A DNA stretch of 56,214 nucleotides, from positions 1 through 56,214 of the forward strand of contig JAFUFD010000097.1 in assembly GCA_017470055.1 (NCBI GenBank). Reading direction: 5' to 3'. The notes below the pieces were generated by a model. That model had not been told where the DNA came from and did no database searches. It saw only the letters and a list, made by a program, of their open reading frames with translations. The position numbers were made by a program, and so were the translations under genes. Shown here one piece after another: positions 8,292-17,604 of this stretch. Each line of letters begins with the position of its first letter. The first letter of the stretch is position 1. The stretch is from Prevotella sp. (GTDB lineage: Bacteria; Bacteroidota; Bacteroidia; Bacteroidales; Bacteroidaceae).

Positions 8292-9791
8292 TTATTCGTT
8301 CTCTTTTGTGTTATTGGGGATTCCATAGGGTACCAGTCGCATATTCGCAATACAGAACTGAAAAGAAGAAACCGCATGTGCGGGATGCAAAGCATCAAGT
8401 TGGTAGTTCAGCATCTTGATAATTGTCTGTTTCTTCTTGTCAACCAAGAACGTTTTCAGACTACCCAAGGTAGGATAAGTGCTCTCCGTCACCTTGAAAG
8501 TATTGAGAGGTATCGTGAAGGTCTGCCATCCGTCTGCAAAAGAGACTGGATTCTCCATATCCCACATCGCCGTCTGAGCAAACCATGACTGGGTCAGTGA
8601 CTTTCCTTGGTCTTTGTCCAGACGGAAAGAGATAAAACCAGTATCCCATACAGGCTCTCCGTCGGTATATACATAGATATCCATCTCCACGGCAAGATTG
8701 GCGCACTTGCTCTTGTCGGTGATCAGTCCATCGGAATGGTCTATCACGTACTGGATACGGTCGCCAAAACTGAAACGGAGATTTCCCGTGGAGGGATCCA
8801 GATTGCCATCCACTGCCCATGCCACTGGGGTGTCACCAAAGAAGGTGAGCATATAGTCTGGGTTGATCACATCGGTAGCCTCAGCCAGTGCATGTCCCTC
8901 AGGCAGTGCATCAGAGGCATGAACGGCTATTTTGTCAAACAGTGACTGCGTGATGTCTATCGTATTCTCAAACTCAGAGCCCGTGTAGGGTGCTTTCGTA
9001 TCATTCGTACTGAAGGTACGGAAGAATACACAGTTGTTACAGAACATATAGGGAGAGTAGGCACTAACATGCGCACCCTCTGACAGGCAACGGATAGGAC
9101 CTGCCACAAGATCAGCAACCGCAGGCATCACAAACTCAATCTGCTTAGAGGTAGAGGTAAAATCTGACACTTTCTCCTCACCAGTGGTAGTGGGCAGGTA
9201 GATATGATCTACGAACTGCAGGTTACGACCTGTCAGGATAATCTTCTCACCAGCCTTGGGCAACGTGCGGTTGACACCCGTGATAGCAGGCTCCGGGTCG
9301 CCAGTACGAGTCAGTGTACACATCAAGGTAGTGATATCCCCATTGGTCGTATACAAGTTCATCACATTATTACCAGTATGCACAGCCTTGATAGCGACTG
9401 CGCCATTCGCCTTTGCCGATGCAGTCGGTGTTAGTTCGATTGTCTTACCATCGAAGGAATAAGCGTATTCCATGTTGCAGACAGAATCACGAATAGAGGT
9501 CTGGGCATCCACAAACCAGTGTGACAGAATTGCCTCCTGGTCGTCCACACTTTGGAACTCCACTTTATAGGACTGCTCGAAATGGTCGGACTTGGTCTCC
9601 CCTACTTCCAGTGTTCCTTCCCAGATTCCAAACAACTGCTCGGCACCCAGTGCCACGCCCTCTGCTATCGTCACACCCTCAGGTGCGGGCAGCGAGGGAC
9701 CTTCGATGTCCTTGCTGCATCCCACGACAAGAAACAAGCAGCACAAAAGGAGAATCCCTTTCACCTTATTTATATTATATAATGTATTCAT
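8292..9791 (-). CDS. Surface glycan-binding lipoprotein (SGBP type, IPT domain)
   Basis: The protein is 499 residues when started at MNTLYNINKV (ATG at 9791). A longer reading to 10028 would run deep into the neighbouring gene and adds an Arg-rich, non-secretory N-terminus. The lipobox ends at C25 (FLVVGC). An IPT/TIG-like Ig fold (GVNRTLPKAGEKIILTGRNL) lies in the middle. The last 230 residues resemble the C-terminal glycan-binding domain of SGBP-B proteins of xyloglucan and xylan loci, with several aromatic residues suited to stacking on sugars. It would sit on the outer membrane beside SusC/SusD and capture polysaccharide. It starts 13 bp after the smaller IPT lipoprotein gene. Ligand is inferred from the locus enzymes. 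Confidence 0.85.
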   Translation of the reverse strand: MNTLYNINKVKGILLLCCLFLVVGCSKDIEGPSLPAPEGVTIAEGVALGAEQLFGIWEGTLEVGETKSDHFEQSYKVEFQSVDDQEAILSHWFVDAQTSIRDSVCNMEYAYSFDGKTIELTPTASAKANGAVAIKAVHTGNNVMNLYTTNGDITTLMCTLTRTGDPEPAITGVNRTLPKAGEKIILTGRNLQFVDHIYLPTTTGEEKVSDFTSTSKQIEFVMPAVADLVAGPIRCLSEGAHVSAYSPYMFCNNCVFFRTFSTNDTKAPYTGSEFENTIDITQSLFDKIAVHASDALPEGHALAEATDVINPDYMLTFFGDTPVAWAVDGNLDPSTGNLRFSFGDRIQYVIDHSDGLITDKSKCANLAVEMDIYVYTDGEPVWDTGFISFRLDKDQGKSLTQSWFAQTAMWDMENPVSFADGWQTFTIPLNTFKVTESTYPTLGSLKTFLVDKKKQTIIKMLNYQLDALHPAHAVSSFQFCIANMRLVPYGIPNNTKENE

Positions 9792-9804
9792 ATATCTCAA
9801 TGCC

Positions 9805-10485
9805 TTAATTCGTAAAATTAGTTGATGAGGAATAAACCTTCTCCGTATAGGTGATGTCACGTACCTCGTCGTATTTCTCCATGGCAATCTCACAGATTCC
9901 TGTGGCAAAGGTGGCATTCTCAGGAATGATGACATGCACCGTCTCGTCGTCATTCTCCTGCGTCTCGTCAAAGACACACTGTACCTTCTCCCCATAGACG
10001 AGAGGTAACCAGACCTCTTTGGCACCACCCAGGAAGGTTCCTGTGATAGTCAGTGTGCGACCTGGAATCAATGTCGTAGACGAGAAGGCGGTAATGGTAG
10101 GCTGCTCATCCTTCGATCTGACGACAAAAGGAAAGTCGCACATCCCCTTCGAGGTCACCACACGGATATTGTCTCCTGTCGTCTTCACATCAGAGGGCAG
10201 TTGGAAAGTGATATTATTGTCTGAGGCATAGACATACAATGTCGTCAGATTAATAGAGGTGCCATTGACTATCAGTTTCTTCAAGTCGCCAAAACCGCTT
10301 CCACGCAGGCAGATGGTCTGACCGGCATAGGCACAGGGTGCCTGTTCTATGGGGCGGGACACCATATTAAACCACACACTGTCAATACGGGGTGCCTCAT
10401 CATCGTCATTGCTACAAGAGGTGAACATAAAGAGAGCCACACCTATCAGCAACAATCCGTAAAGGTTCTTGATATTCTTATTCAT
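9805..10485 (-). CDS. IPT/TIG-domain surface lipoprotein
   Basis: The preferred start is the ATG at 10485 (MNKNIKNLYG), giving 226 residues with a lipobox ending at C24 (FMFTSC). Further ATGs at 10488 and 10512 are possible, but the chosen one gives a normal signal peptide. Two IPT/TIG-like Ig repeats are visible: PCAYAGQTICLRGSGFGDLKK and later LIPGRTLTITGTFLGG. Such small IPT proteins often follow susD and act as spacer-like or glycan-binding surface components. The start overlaps the end of susD by 8 bp, a sign of translational coupling. No enzymatic motif is present. Whether it binds glycan itself is unknown. Confidence 0.8.
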   Translation of the reverse strand: MNKNIKNLYGLLLIGVALFMFTSCSNDDDEAPRIDSVWFNMVSRPIEQAPCAYAGQTICLRGSGFGDLKKLIVNGTSINLTTLYVYASDNNITFQLPSDVKTTGDNIRVVTSKGMCDFPFVVRSKDEQPTITAFSSTTLIPGRTLTITGTFLGGAKEVWLPLVYGEKVQCVFDETQENDDETVHVIIPENATFATGICEIAMEKYDEVRDITYTEKVYSSSTNFTN

Positions 10486-12433
10486 CATAGCGGTAAGCGT
10501 TTTTATTTTCAATTACATTCGTAAAGTCATAATCGATAGGGGCTTCCAACAGATTGGCATCCTGCATAACCTCCGTAGGCGGATAGATCATCGACCAGAG
10601 GTTGTCATTGGTTGTCATATCCTGTGAGTGACACCAACTGCCAGTTGGGATATTATGCACACACTCCCTACTGGGTTGGATAATCTGATAACTGCCGTCC
10701 GCATCGTTGGTCTTCAGATAAGGCTCTCCTATCTTCGTCAAGTCGGCATTCTTTCGGTAGCCATAGTTATACAGGCGGTAGCAACCCATCAGCGGCTCAT
10801 CCTCCTGCTCTGCAATTTGGTTGTTCATATAGTTGACCATGCGTTTCAGATGGCTCTCACCCATATAGGAGCGACGCACGATATCCGACCAATAGAGACC
10901 CTCTGCGAAAAACTCCAGACGACGCTCTATCAACAGGGAATCGAGGTTCAAGGTGGTATAGTCACCTGTGTTTCCGTCAAGACCATAGGTACCCGCCTCT
11001 ATCTCCCTCTTATAGGCACGTTGACGGATGATATTGACGTTATCAAGCACTCTTGCACGAGTGGTGGTCTCCTCTCCGTTAAGTCCCATCAGTGCCTCGG
11101 CGAGATTCAGATAGACCTCACTTAGGCGCAACATCGGAGTACAGAAACCAGAGTTACCTTGGATAGCGATATTATCGGTACCCATCGGACCACCCACCAC
11201 CTGTTTCTTGACGGCTACGGGGTTCCAAGAGTCACGCACCACCGTCCAAGTATCACCCTGATGCTTGCCATAGTGGGTCTTACAGGTATCCTGCTCATGA
11301 TAGAGATAATCGTAAGTCATACCGTGGGGCATGATGTTTCCACGGCTACGGCTCAGACCACCACGCTGCTGACAAGCGAGCACGATATCATAACTTGCCC
11401 AGTTGGAGTAGGTCATACCATAGTTCTTATTCACGCAACGGTCGTAACAAAACATACCTTGCAACTCGTTACCCAGTCCGTAAGAGGTGCTTGATGCCAC
11501 AGACTGGATGGCGAAGAGTACTTCCTTACAGTTGTTGTTCTGTACACGGAAAATCTCCTCATAGTCATCCATCAGTCCATAACCACCGTTCGGTGCCTGT
11601 TCTATACAGATACGGGCGGCAAGGGCTGCCTTGGCATAGTAGAACTCCGCAAGATCCAGTTTTGCCTCGTATTCCACGTCACCCTCATAATAGGTATCCA
11701 GCACCCTTTTCTGGAAGTCATTGGTAAAATGGTTACCTTTCGCCCAGGCGGCTGCCGTCAGGTAGAGACGGGAGAGCAATCCCCATGCACTGACCTGTGA
11801 GACACGTCCTCTGGAGAGGGGTGACACTGGCAACCATTTTGCCGCATACTCTGCCTCACAGACAGCATACTGGATGACATTCTCGAAACTATTGGGATAA
11901 GCGGTGGGGCTCTGCGTCGTAGGTTCGTCCACGATGGGCACGTCATGCCAGTAGATGGCGAGGTACCAGTAGGCGATGGCACGCATGAAACGAGCCTCAG
12001 CAACACACGTGTTTGCCTCTTCCTCCGTACATATCTCATGCTCGATGCAATAGGGTGCGTAGTCGTTAATGATATAGGCAGCCTGTGTGATCACGTTATA
12101 CAGACTTGCCCATGAATACTGGATAGAGGCGTTCTGCTTCTCCTCATTCAGAGTAGCCTGCGCATTCACCTCTCCTAATGTGGAGTTGGAGACATACAGG
12201 TTATTGGCACGGGCATCACCCAAGGAGATGAAACGCTGCTTGTGGAAATAGTACCAAGGCTGGGCATAGAGATTTGCCGTCGTGGCACGCAGTGCGTCGA
12301 TATCCGTCAGTTCCTCATGTGCAGGAACCACACGCTCATTGTCGGTGTCCAGGTATTTATCGCAACTTGTCAGACAGACTAACAGGCTGGGAAGACACAG
12401 TAACATAAGAACATATTTTGTCTTGGTTTTCAT
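10478..12433 (-). CDS. susD: SusD/RagB-family starch-utilisation-like lipoprotein
   Basis: This 651-residue outer-membrane lipoprotein has its lipobox at C24 (LVCLTSC) followed by DKYLDTDNE, typical of the family. The long alpha-helical TPR-like body includes ARFMRAIAYWYLAIYWHDVPIV and, toward the end, LRLSEVYLNLAEALMG and ERRLEFFAEGLYWSDIVR, signatures of SusD_RagB proteins. SusD forms a lid on the SusC barrel and captures oligosaccharides. It lies 33 bp downstream of susC and overlaps the next gene. It is somewhat longer than the common 500-600 residues. The ligand is most likely a xylan oligosaccharide given GH10 and GH98 in the operon. The symbol denotes the family only. Confidence 0.95.
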   Translation of the reverse strand: MKTKTKYVLMLLCLPSLLVCLTSCDKYLDTDNERVVPAHEELTDIDALRATTANLYAQPWYYFHKQRFISLGDARANNLYVSNSTLGEVNAQATLNEEKQNASIQYSWASLYNVITQAAYIINDYAPYCIEHEICTEEEANTCVAEARFMRAIAYWYLAIYWHDVPIVDEPTTQSPTAYPNSFENVIQYAVCEAEYAAKWLPVSPLSRGRVSQVSAWGLLSRLYLTAAAWAKGNHFTNDFQKRVLDTYYEGDVEYEAKLDLAEFYYAKAALAARICIEQAPNGGYGLMDDYEEIFRVQNNNCKEVLFAIQSVASSTSYGLGNELQGMFCYDRCVNKNYGMTYSNWASYDIVLACQQRGGLSRSRGNIMPHGMTYDYLYHEQDTCKTHYGKHQGDTWTVVRDSWNPVAVKKQVVGGPMGTDNIAIQGNSGFCTPMLRLSEVYLNLAEALMGLNGEETTTRARVLDNVNIIRQRAYKREIEAGTYGLDGNTGDYTTLNLDSLLIERRLEFFAEGLYWSDIVRRSYMGESHLKRMVNYMNNQIAEQEDEPLMGCYRLYNYGYRKNADLTKIGEPYLKTNDADGSYQIIQPSRECVHNIPTGSWCHSQDMTTNDNLWSMIYPPTEVMQDANLLEAPIDYDFTNVIENKNAYRYDE

Positions 12434-12466
12434 AATTACTAATTTCTAATTACTAATTCCTAATTA

Positions 12467-15400
12467 TTAAAACGTTGCATCAATACCAAAGATGACGGAG
12501 CGGGGAGCAGGCACACGACCAGTATCCACACCATACATCAACATACCTTGTCCCGTCATGGAGTACTGTCCGTTCTGGCTACCCACCTCAGGGTCATAAC
12601 CCGTATAGTTGGTCAGCGTCCATACATTCTGGACATTCACAGAGAAGCGAAGGTCTGACAGATAATATTTCTTGATGAGTTTCTTAGGCACATTATAGGT
12701 TAGTGTGATATTCTTGACACGCAGGTAACTGGCATCCTCCACATAGCGGTCGCTCACACGACTATTGTAGTTATTGTGCAGGTTGTCGATACGGGGAATA
12801 GACGACTCTGCACCTGGTGCCACATAGACATTCCAGACATTCTGGTTGCCACTATTGCCGTCATAATAGTCCCATTTCGCATAGTTACTCGTGCGTACAT
12901 ATTTATTCCATGCGGCACCGCCTGGCGTCAACGAGGGATCGTCCATACGACGGCGGGTCCAGTTGAACACCTTGTTGCCTACGCTGCCATACATGAAGAC
13001 TGAGAGGGCGAACTGCTTCCAGGTGAAGGTGTTGTTCCAGCCGAAGGTGTATTTCGGCAGACCATTGCCTAAGAAAGTCTTATCGCTGTCATCGATAAAA
13101 CCGTCACCGTTCAGGTCCTTGAACAGCAGGTCACCGACAGAGGTCAGGAGATCTTTCGCAGAACCATTGCTGACAACTGTTCCGACACGATAGTTAGGTG
13201 TTGCCACCGTCACCGTACTGGTTCCATCACCATTGTCACGGAGGAAGTCTGCGGCGGAGTTGACGCGTCCTGCCACCTGGAAACCATAGAACTGACTGAT
13301 GCCATAACCTACGGCAGTACGGGTAATCGTCTCACCAGAGCCCTCATAGTCCAGCGTCTTGTCGATAAAGCCCGACTCGCTGTTCAGTTTCGTTACCTCA
13401 TTCTTCACCAGTGAGTAGGTAAGGGAGGTCTTCCATTTGAAGTTCTTCTTGTTGAAGACATGGGCATTCAGTGTCAACTCAATACCCTTGTTACGCATGT
13501 TACCGATATTCGCCCACTGTGGCTCTGCGGCGCCCGTCACCTTGGTAGAGGTCCCGGAATAGAAAGGCAGGGCGGTCTGCATGAGCAGATCCCGGGTGTT
13601 CTTCAGGAACATATCGAAGATAAACTCGATGCGACTGTCAAACAGGTTCAGGTCGACACCTGCGTTCCATGAGTCGGTCTTCTCCCAGGTCAGTTTATCG
13701 TAGTTCGGCATGTTCGCTGTCTTGTAACTTGTTCCGAAGTTCGACTCCAGATTGGCGAAGTTCGCCATGAAGGTGCTCTCTGTCAGATTGGCATTACCAA
13801 CCAGTCCATAGCCCACACGCAGTTTCAGGGAACTGATGGCAGCGAAGATGGATGACTTCTCCTGAAGCATCATCCAGAAGTCTTCCTCCGACACACGCCA
13901 TGCGAGTGCCGCAGAGGGGAAGGTGCCCCAACGCTGTCCACGCTCAAAGAGTGAGGAGCCGTCATGACGAAGCGTTCCTGTGAACATATACCTTTCCTTA
14001 TAATTATAGGTGACACGTCCGAAGAAACTGCTGAAACGCTTCGTAGTGGTATAGCCTGCGTTATCGTCACGGCTCGCATCACCACCTGACAGTGCCATAT
14101 TCGTATTACTACCACCCAGACGTCTGCCATAGAGGTAGTCACGATAGCGGTTGTTCATCTCATAGCCCAGCATCACGGAGAGGTTATGGAACTTCTTGAT
14201 TTTCCACTTACCTGTTGCCACCGACTTCAATGACCAGTATTCGTTATAGGTCTTGGAAGTCTCGTGAGTGGCATACTCCCTGGTGGCACCATTCTCACCC
14301 AACTGGTAGGCGGGTTGCATATAACGGTAATTGTCGGTATTCACGTCAAAAGTTGCCTCATTCTTCCAAGTCAGCCATTTCCAAGGCTTCAGGGTGAAGT
14401 AGATATTAGCACGTGTACTTGTGATCTTATTCTTACGAGTGGTAATCTCTGCGAGTGCGACAGGGTTCGGTTGCCAGGTATCTGTGTCACCGTTATAGCC
14501 CGACTTCGCCCATGAGCCGTCAGGGAGCATCACGGCATTATTCGGAGTGTCACTCAAGGCATTGGGCACTACGTCCCACGATGCCATACCCGTGTTACGG
14601 TTCGACTGTCCGAGGTTGAAGGTGGCACCGAGGTCCAGCCACTTATACGCTTTCACGTCAATGGCACCACGTAAGGTGATACGTGAGAAGTCATTATTGA
14701 TGGTGATACCCTCCTGTGAGAAGTAGCCACCCGACAGACTATAGTTCACGCCCTTACCACCGCCACGTACGGAGACATTATATTCCTGACGAAGACCCGT
14801 GCGGAACAGTGCGTCCTGCCAATCAGCACCAGCACCAAGGGTAGCGGGGTTGGCAAACATATCACTCTCCTTTGCCGTCGAGCGCTGCAGGTTCGCCTCA
14901 CGAGCCCACTCGGCAAACTGGTGAAGATCCATCACATCGAGTTTATGGGGCAGCATGTCGAAACCGACCTGCGCTTTGAAGTTGATTTTAGGAGCACTGC
15001 CCTCAAAACCCTTCTTCATATTCACGATGATGACACCGTTTGCCGCCTGGGCACCATAGATAGCGGTAGCGGAGGCATCTTTCAGAATCTCGATACTCTC
15101 CACATCGTTCGGGTTCAGGTCGGCAAGGGGATTAGAGAACACGTCAGCACCAGCCTCTGAGGTGATGATGGCGCCGTCGATGACATACACGGGCTCATTC
15201 GAGGAGTTCAGCGAGTTGACACCACGAATTTGGATGCTGGTGCTACCACCTGCGGCACCACTGTTGGAGGTCAACTGCATACCTGCGGCACGTCCTTGCA
15301 GCATCTGGTCCATCGTCGAGGAACTGGTCTGCTGCATGTCCTCTGCCTTCACGGAGACGACGGAACCCGTGATATCGCTACGCTTCATCGTACCGTAGCC

Positions 15401-15721
15401 GACTACCACGACCTCATCCATCACATGGGAGTCTTCCTTCATGACAACCTTCATGGTCGCAGTAGCCTTGATCTCCTGTGTCTTGTAACCGATAAAGGAG
15501 AAAACCAGTATGGTATTCTTCGGCACCTGGATTTTGAAGTTTCCATCCAAGTCAGCCACGGTACCTGCTGATCCACCCTTCTGCTGGACGGTACAGCCAA
15601 TCAGTGGCTCACCTGTAGCATCCACGATGTTACCAGACACCGTCATCGTCTCTTGCGCCATCATGCCCATTGGCAGGAAAGCGAAGAGGAAGAGGAGTCT
15701 TCTAAAGATCTTTTTTCTCAT
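12467..15721 (-). CDS. susC: SusC/RagA-family TonB-dependent outer-membrane transporter
   Basis: This 1084-residue protein has a signal peptide (about 1-22, ending MMAQ), a carboxypeptidase-regulatory-like domain at about 26-100 (GNIVDATGEPLIGCTVQQ), a TonB-box-like VMDEVVVVGYGT and a plug domain (about 110-230, with QIRGVNSLNSSNEPVYVIDG). A 22-stranded barrel follows, ending in an aromatic-terminated strand, FGIDATF. It imports oligosaccharides across the outer membrane using TonB energy, with SusD as lid. It is the first gene of the operon that continues to uxuA. A TAACTTTG promoter element and a strong hairpin lie in the 140 bp before it. The hybrid two-component regulator is directly upstream in the same direction and is the likely activator. 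Confidence 0.96.
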   Translation of the reverse strand: MRKKIFRRLLFLFAFLPMGMMAQETMTVSGNIVDATGEPLIGCTVQQKGGSAGTVADLDGNFKIQVPKNTILVFSFIGYKTQEIKATATMKVVMKEDSHVMDEVVVVGYGTMKRSDITGSVVSVKAEDMQQTSSSTMDQMLQGRAAGMQLTSNSGAAGGSTSIQIRGVNSLNSSNEPVYVIDGAIITSEAGADVFSNPLADLNPNDVESIEILKDASATAIYGAQAANGVIIVNMKKGFEGSAPKINFKAQVGFDMLPHKLDVMDLHQFAEWAREANLQRSTAKESDMFANPATLGAGADWQDALFRTGLRQEYNVSVRGGGKGVNYSLSGGYFSQEGITINNDFSRITLRGAIDVKAYKWLDLGATFNLGQSNRNTGMASWDVVPNALSDTPNNAVMLPDGSWAKSGYNGDTDTWQPNPVALAEITTRKNKITSTRANIYFTLKPWKWLTWKNEATFDVNTDNYRYMQPAYQLGENGATREYATHETSKTYNEYWSLKSVATGKWKIKKFHNLSVMLGYEMNNRYRDYLYGRRLGGSNTNMALSGGDASRDDNAGYTTTKRFSSFFGRVTYNYKERYMFTGTLRHDGSSLFERGQRWGTFPSAALAWRVSEEDFWMMLQEKSSIFAAISSLKLRVGYGLVGNANLTESTFMANFANLESNFGTSYKTANMPNYDKLTWEKTDSWNAGVDLNLFDSRIEFIFDMFLKNTRDLLMQTALPFYSGTSTKVTGAAEPQWANIGNMRNKGIELTLNAHVFNKKNFKWKTSLTYSLVKNEVTKLNSESGFIDKTLDYEGSGETITRTAVGYGISQFYGFQVAGRVNSAADFLRDNGDGTSTVTVATPNYRVGTVVSNGSAKDLLTSVGDLLFKDLNGDGFIDDSDKTFLGNGLPKYTFGWNNTFTWKQFALSVFMYGSVGNKVFNWTRRRMDDPSLTPGGAAWNKYVRTSNYAKWDYYDGNSGNQNVWNVYVAPGAESSIPRIDNLHNNYNSRVSDRYVEDASYLRVKNITLTYNVPKKLIKKYYLSDLRFSVNVQNVWTLTNYTGYDPEVGSQNGQYSMTGQGMLMYGVDTGRVPAPRSVIFGIDATF

Positions 15722-15762
15722 ACTTGATTTATTTATAGTTTGGTTATATACCTAAAAAATTA

Positions 15763-15799
15763 CACTCGCCGAAGAGAACAGTGTCTCTTTCGACGAGTG
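15763..15799 (-). terminator. Hairpin with U-tract in the susC leader
   Basis: On the minus strand a stem formed by CACTCGTCGAAAGAG and CTCTTCGGCGAGTG (one bulge, one G-T pair, 8-nt loop) is followed by TAATTTTTTAG. This looks like an intrinsic terminator. It lies 63 bp after the regulator gene and directly after a promoter-like TAACTTTG, so it could end the regulator transcript, attenuate the susC transcript, or both. Confidence 0.6.
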
Positions 15800-15807
15800 C
15801 AAAGTTA
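15800..15807 (-). promoter_or_regulatory. Putative susC promoter, -7 element
   Basis: TAACTTTG on the minus strand matches the Bacteroidetes -7 consensus TAnnTTTG, about 80 bp before the susC start. No convincing -33 TTG was found, which fits a promoter needing an activator. Transcription would start inside or next to the hairpin at 15763-15799. Confidence 0.5.
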
Positions 15808-15861
15808 CGATATATTAATAAGACGGGCTTTGCTTATAATTTTCTAAACCCCATGATTTGT

Positions 15862-17604
15862 TTAGTCAACTGATGATTTTGTTTCATCCTCTATTGAATT
15901 TGTGTCACTACCCCTTTTCTCCCGTTGATGTTTGGCAATATACTCTGATGGAGTGACTCCAAAATACTTCTTGAAAGCAGCGGTAAAATTGGTCGGATTG
16001 GCGAAGCCGACGGCATAGGTGACCTGTGAGACGGAGATGTCACCAGCGGCAAGCAACTTGGCGGCTTGCTGCATGCGCAGGTTACGGATGAACTCTCCGA
16101 CGGTGATTCCCGTCAGTTCTTTCATACGACGGTGCAACTGGGCACGGCTCAGTCCCACCTCTTCGGCAAGTGCCTCCACATTGAAGTCGCTGTCGTCCAA
16201 CCGCTCGTTGACCACTTTCATGATTTTGTCCATCAGCGAGGCATCATTCCCTTTCAGTTCCACCTGCCTTACAACACCCTCCTGCTCCTGAATACCCGAG
16301 AACTTTCCTTTTACACGGATACGGTTGGCTATCAGACTGGCGGCACGAGCCTCCAGTTCCTCCAGATTGAAGGGTTTGTCGATATACGCCTCGGCACCCT
16401 GCTCCAGTCCCTCAATACGTGACTGCTGGGCAGTCTTTGTCGTCAACAGGATAACGGGAATATGACTGGTCTTTGTACTGCCCTTGATGCGTTTCAGCAG
16501 TTCAATACCATCCATCTCCGGCATCACGACATCTGATATGACAAGATCGGGCACAATATCAGCAATACCCTCTAATGCCTTTTCCCCGTCAGGATAGGTA
16601 TGTACATGGTAGGTGGCTCCCAACTCCGTCTCCAAGAAGGAGCGTATCTCCTCGTCATCGTCAACGACCACCACATGATAGGTTGTCTTCTTCCTGACTT
16701 TCTTTGGACGCACATCATGGGTAGTCACCATACCTTTCTCTTCTGGTGAAGACGAGGCAAAGTAGTCTCCTTCCACCAGTTGCTCCTTGGCGAGATGACT
16801 ATTGCCTAACGGGATGGATACCAAGAACTCCGCTCCATGACCATCACCACGGTTGGATACCTTGATCTCTCCTCCATGCAGTTTTACAATCTGAGAGGCG
16901 AGGTTCAGTCCGATGCCGTAGCCCATCTGTCCTGCCACTGGTCGTGCGGAGGTCTGGTAGAAGCGTTCAAAGACTTTCTTCAACTGGTCCTCATCAATAC
17001 CTGGTCCGTTATCACGCACGGCAAGCCGGAAGAGTTGCTGCTCTGGCAAATGTATCAGTTCCACATCCACCTTACCACCGTCTTCCACATATTTCAACGC
17101 ATTATTGATGAGGTTGCTGACTACCTTGTCGAAATTCTCCCTGTCAATCCATACATTCAACGGGTCGACGGGACTATAGAACGACAACTGGATTTTACGC
17201 TTCTCCACCACATAGTCATATTGCTTACAGATATCTCCCACAAAGGCTGTCATATTCGTCTCTGCGAAATGCAGTTTCATTTGTCCCTTCTCTATCTTGC
17301 GAATACTCAATATCTGGTTGACCAGCATCAGCAGACGGTTGGTATTACGCTCCATGTTCTGCAAGGCATGAGTCGTCTCCGGGTCATAACTGCCTTTCAA
17401 CAGTTTGTCGAGCGGACTCTTGATAAGGGTCAACGGAGAGCGTAACTCATGACTGATATCCACGAAGAACTTGATCTTCTCCTCGTTGGTCTCTGCCTGC
17501 CGCTTGTTCCAGAACGAACGCCACCACAGCATGACGATAGCGGCAAGCAGTAGCAGGTAGAACATATAGGCTCCCCAGGAACGATACCAGGGGGGGGGTA
17601 ACAT
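15862..17604 (-). CDS. Hybrid two-component system regulator, C-terminal half (frame-split)
   Basis: This reading frame of up to 580 residues carries the cytoplasmic half of a PUL hybrid regulator. It has a transmembrane helix (about 11-28, YMFYLLLLAAIVMLWW), a HisKA domain with phospho-acceptor His52 in DISHELRSPLTL, and an ATPase domain with N-box NLINNAL and DNGPGIDE. A receiver domain follows with the phospho-acceptor Asp358 in LVISDVVMPEMDG, then an AraC-type double helix-turn-helix at about 470-565 (SRAQLHRRMKELTG). It lacks its own sensor: the periplasmic part is in the upstream frame, and the two meet at a run of nine C. With eight C the frames join as HVTPPWYRSW, matching the usual PPWWR-type junction. 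All catalytic residues are intact, so this is a phase or sequencing shift, not decay. Confidence 0.9.
   Translation of the reverse strand: MLPPPWYRSWGAYMFYLLLLAAIVMLWWRSFWNKRQAETNEEKIKFFVDISHELRSPLTLIKSPLDKLLKGSYDPETTHALQNMERNTNRLLMLVNQILSIRKIEKGQMKLHFAETNMTAFVGDICKQYDYVVEKRKIQLSFYSPVDPLNVWIDRENFDKVVSNLINNALKYVEDGGKVDVELIHLPEQQLFRLAVRDNGPGIDEDQLKKVFERFYQTSARPVAGQMGYGIGLNLASQIVKLHGGEIKVSNRGDGHGAEFLVSIPLGNSHLAKEQLVEGDYFASSSPEEKGMVTTHDVRPKKVRKKTTYHVVVVDDDEEIRSFLETELGATYHVHTYPDGEKALEGIADIVPDLVISDVVMPEMDGIELLKRIKGSTKTSHIPVILLTTKTAQQSRIEGLEQGAEAYIDKPFNLEELEARAASLIANRIRVKGKFSGIQEQEGVVRQVELKGNDASLMDKIMKVVNERLDDSDFNVEALAEEVGLSRAQLHRRMKELTGITVGEFIRNLRMQQAAKLLAAGDISVSQVTYAVGFANPTNFTAAFKKYFGVTPSEYIAKHQREKRGSDTNSIEDETKSSVD

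Noticed and set aside
9792-10028. N-terminal extension of the surface glycan-binding protein
   Set aside because: It overlaps the IPT lipoprotein in another frame, is Arg-rich and would bury the clear lipoprotein signal peptide that starts at 9791.
15862-17604. Stand-alone histidine kinase starting at MLPPPW
   Set aside because: The start lies inside the C9 tract, and the upstream frame supplies the missing sensor exactly at that point, so it is half of one gene.
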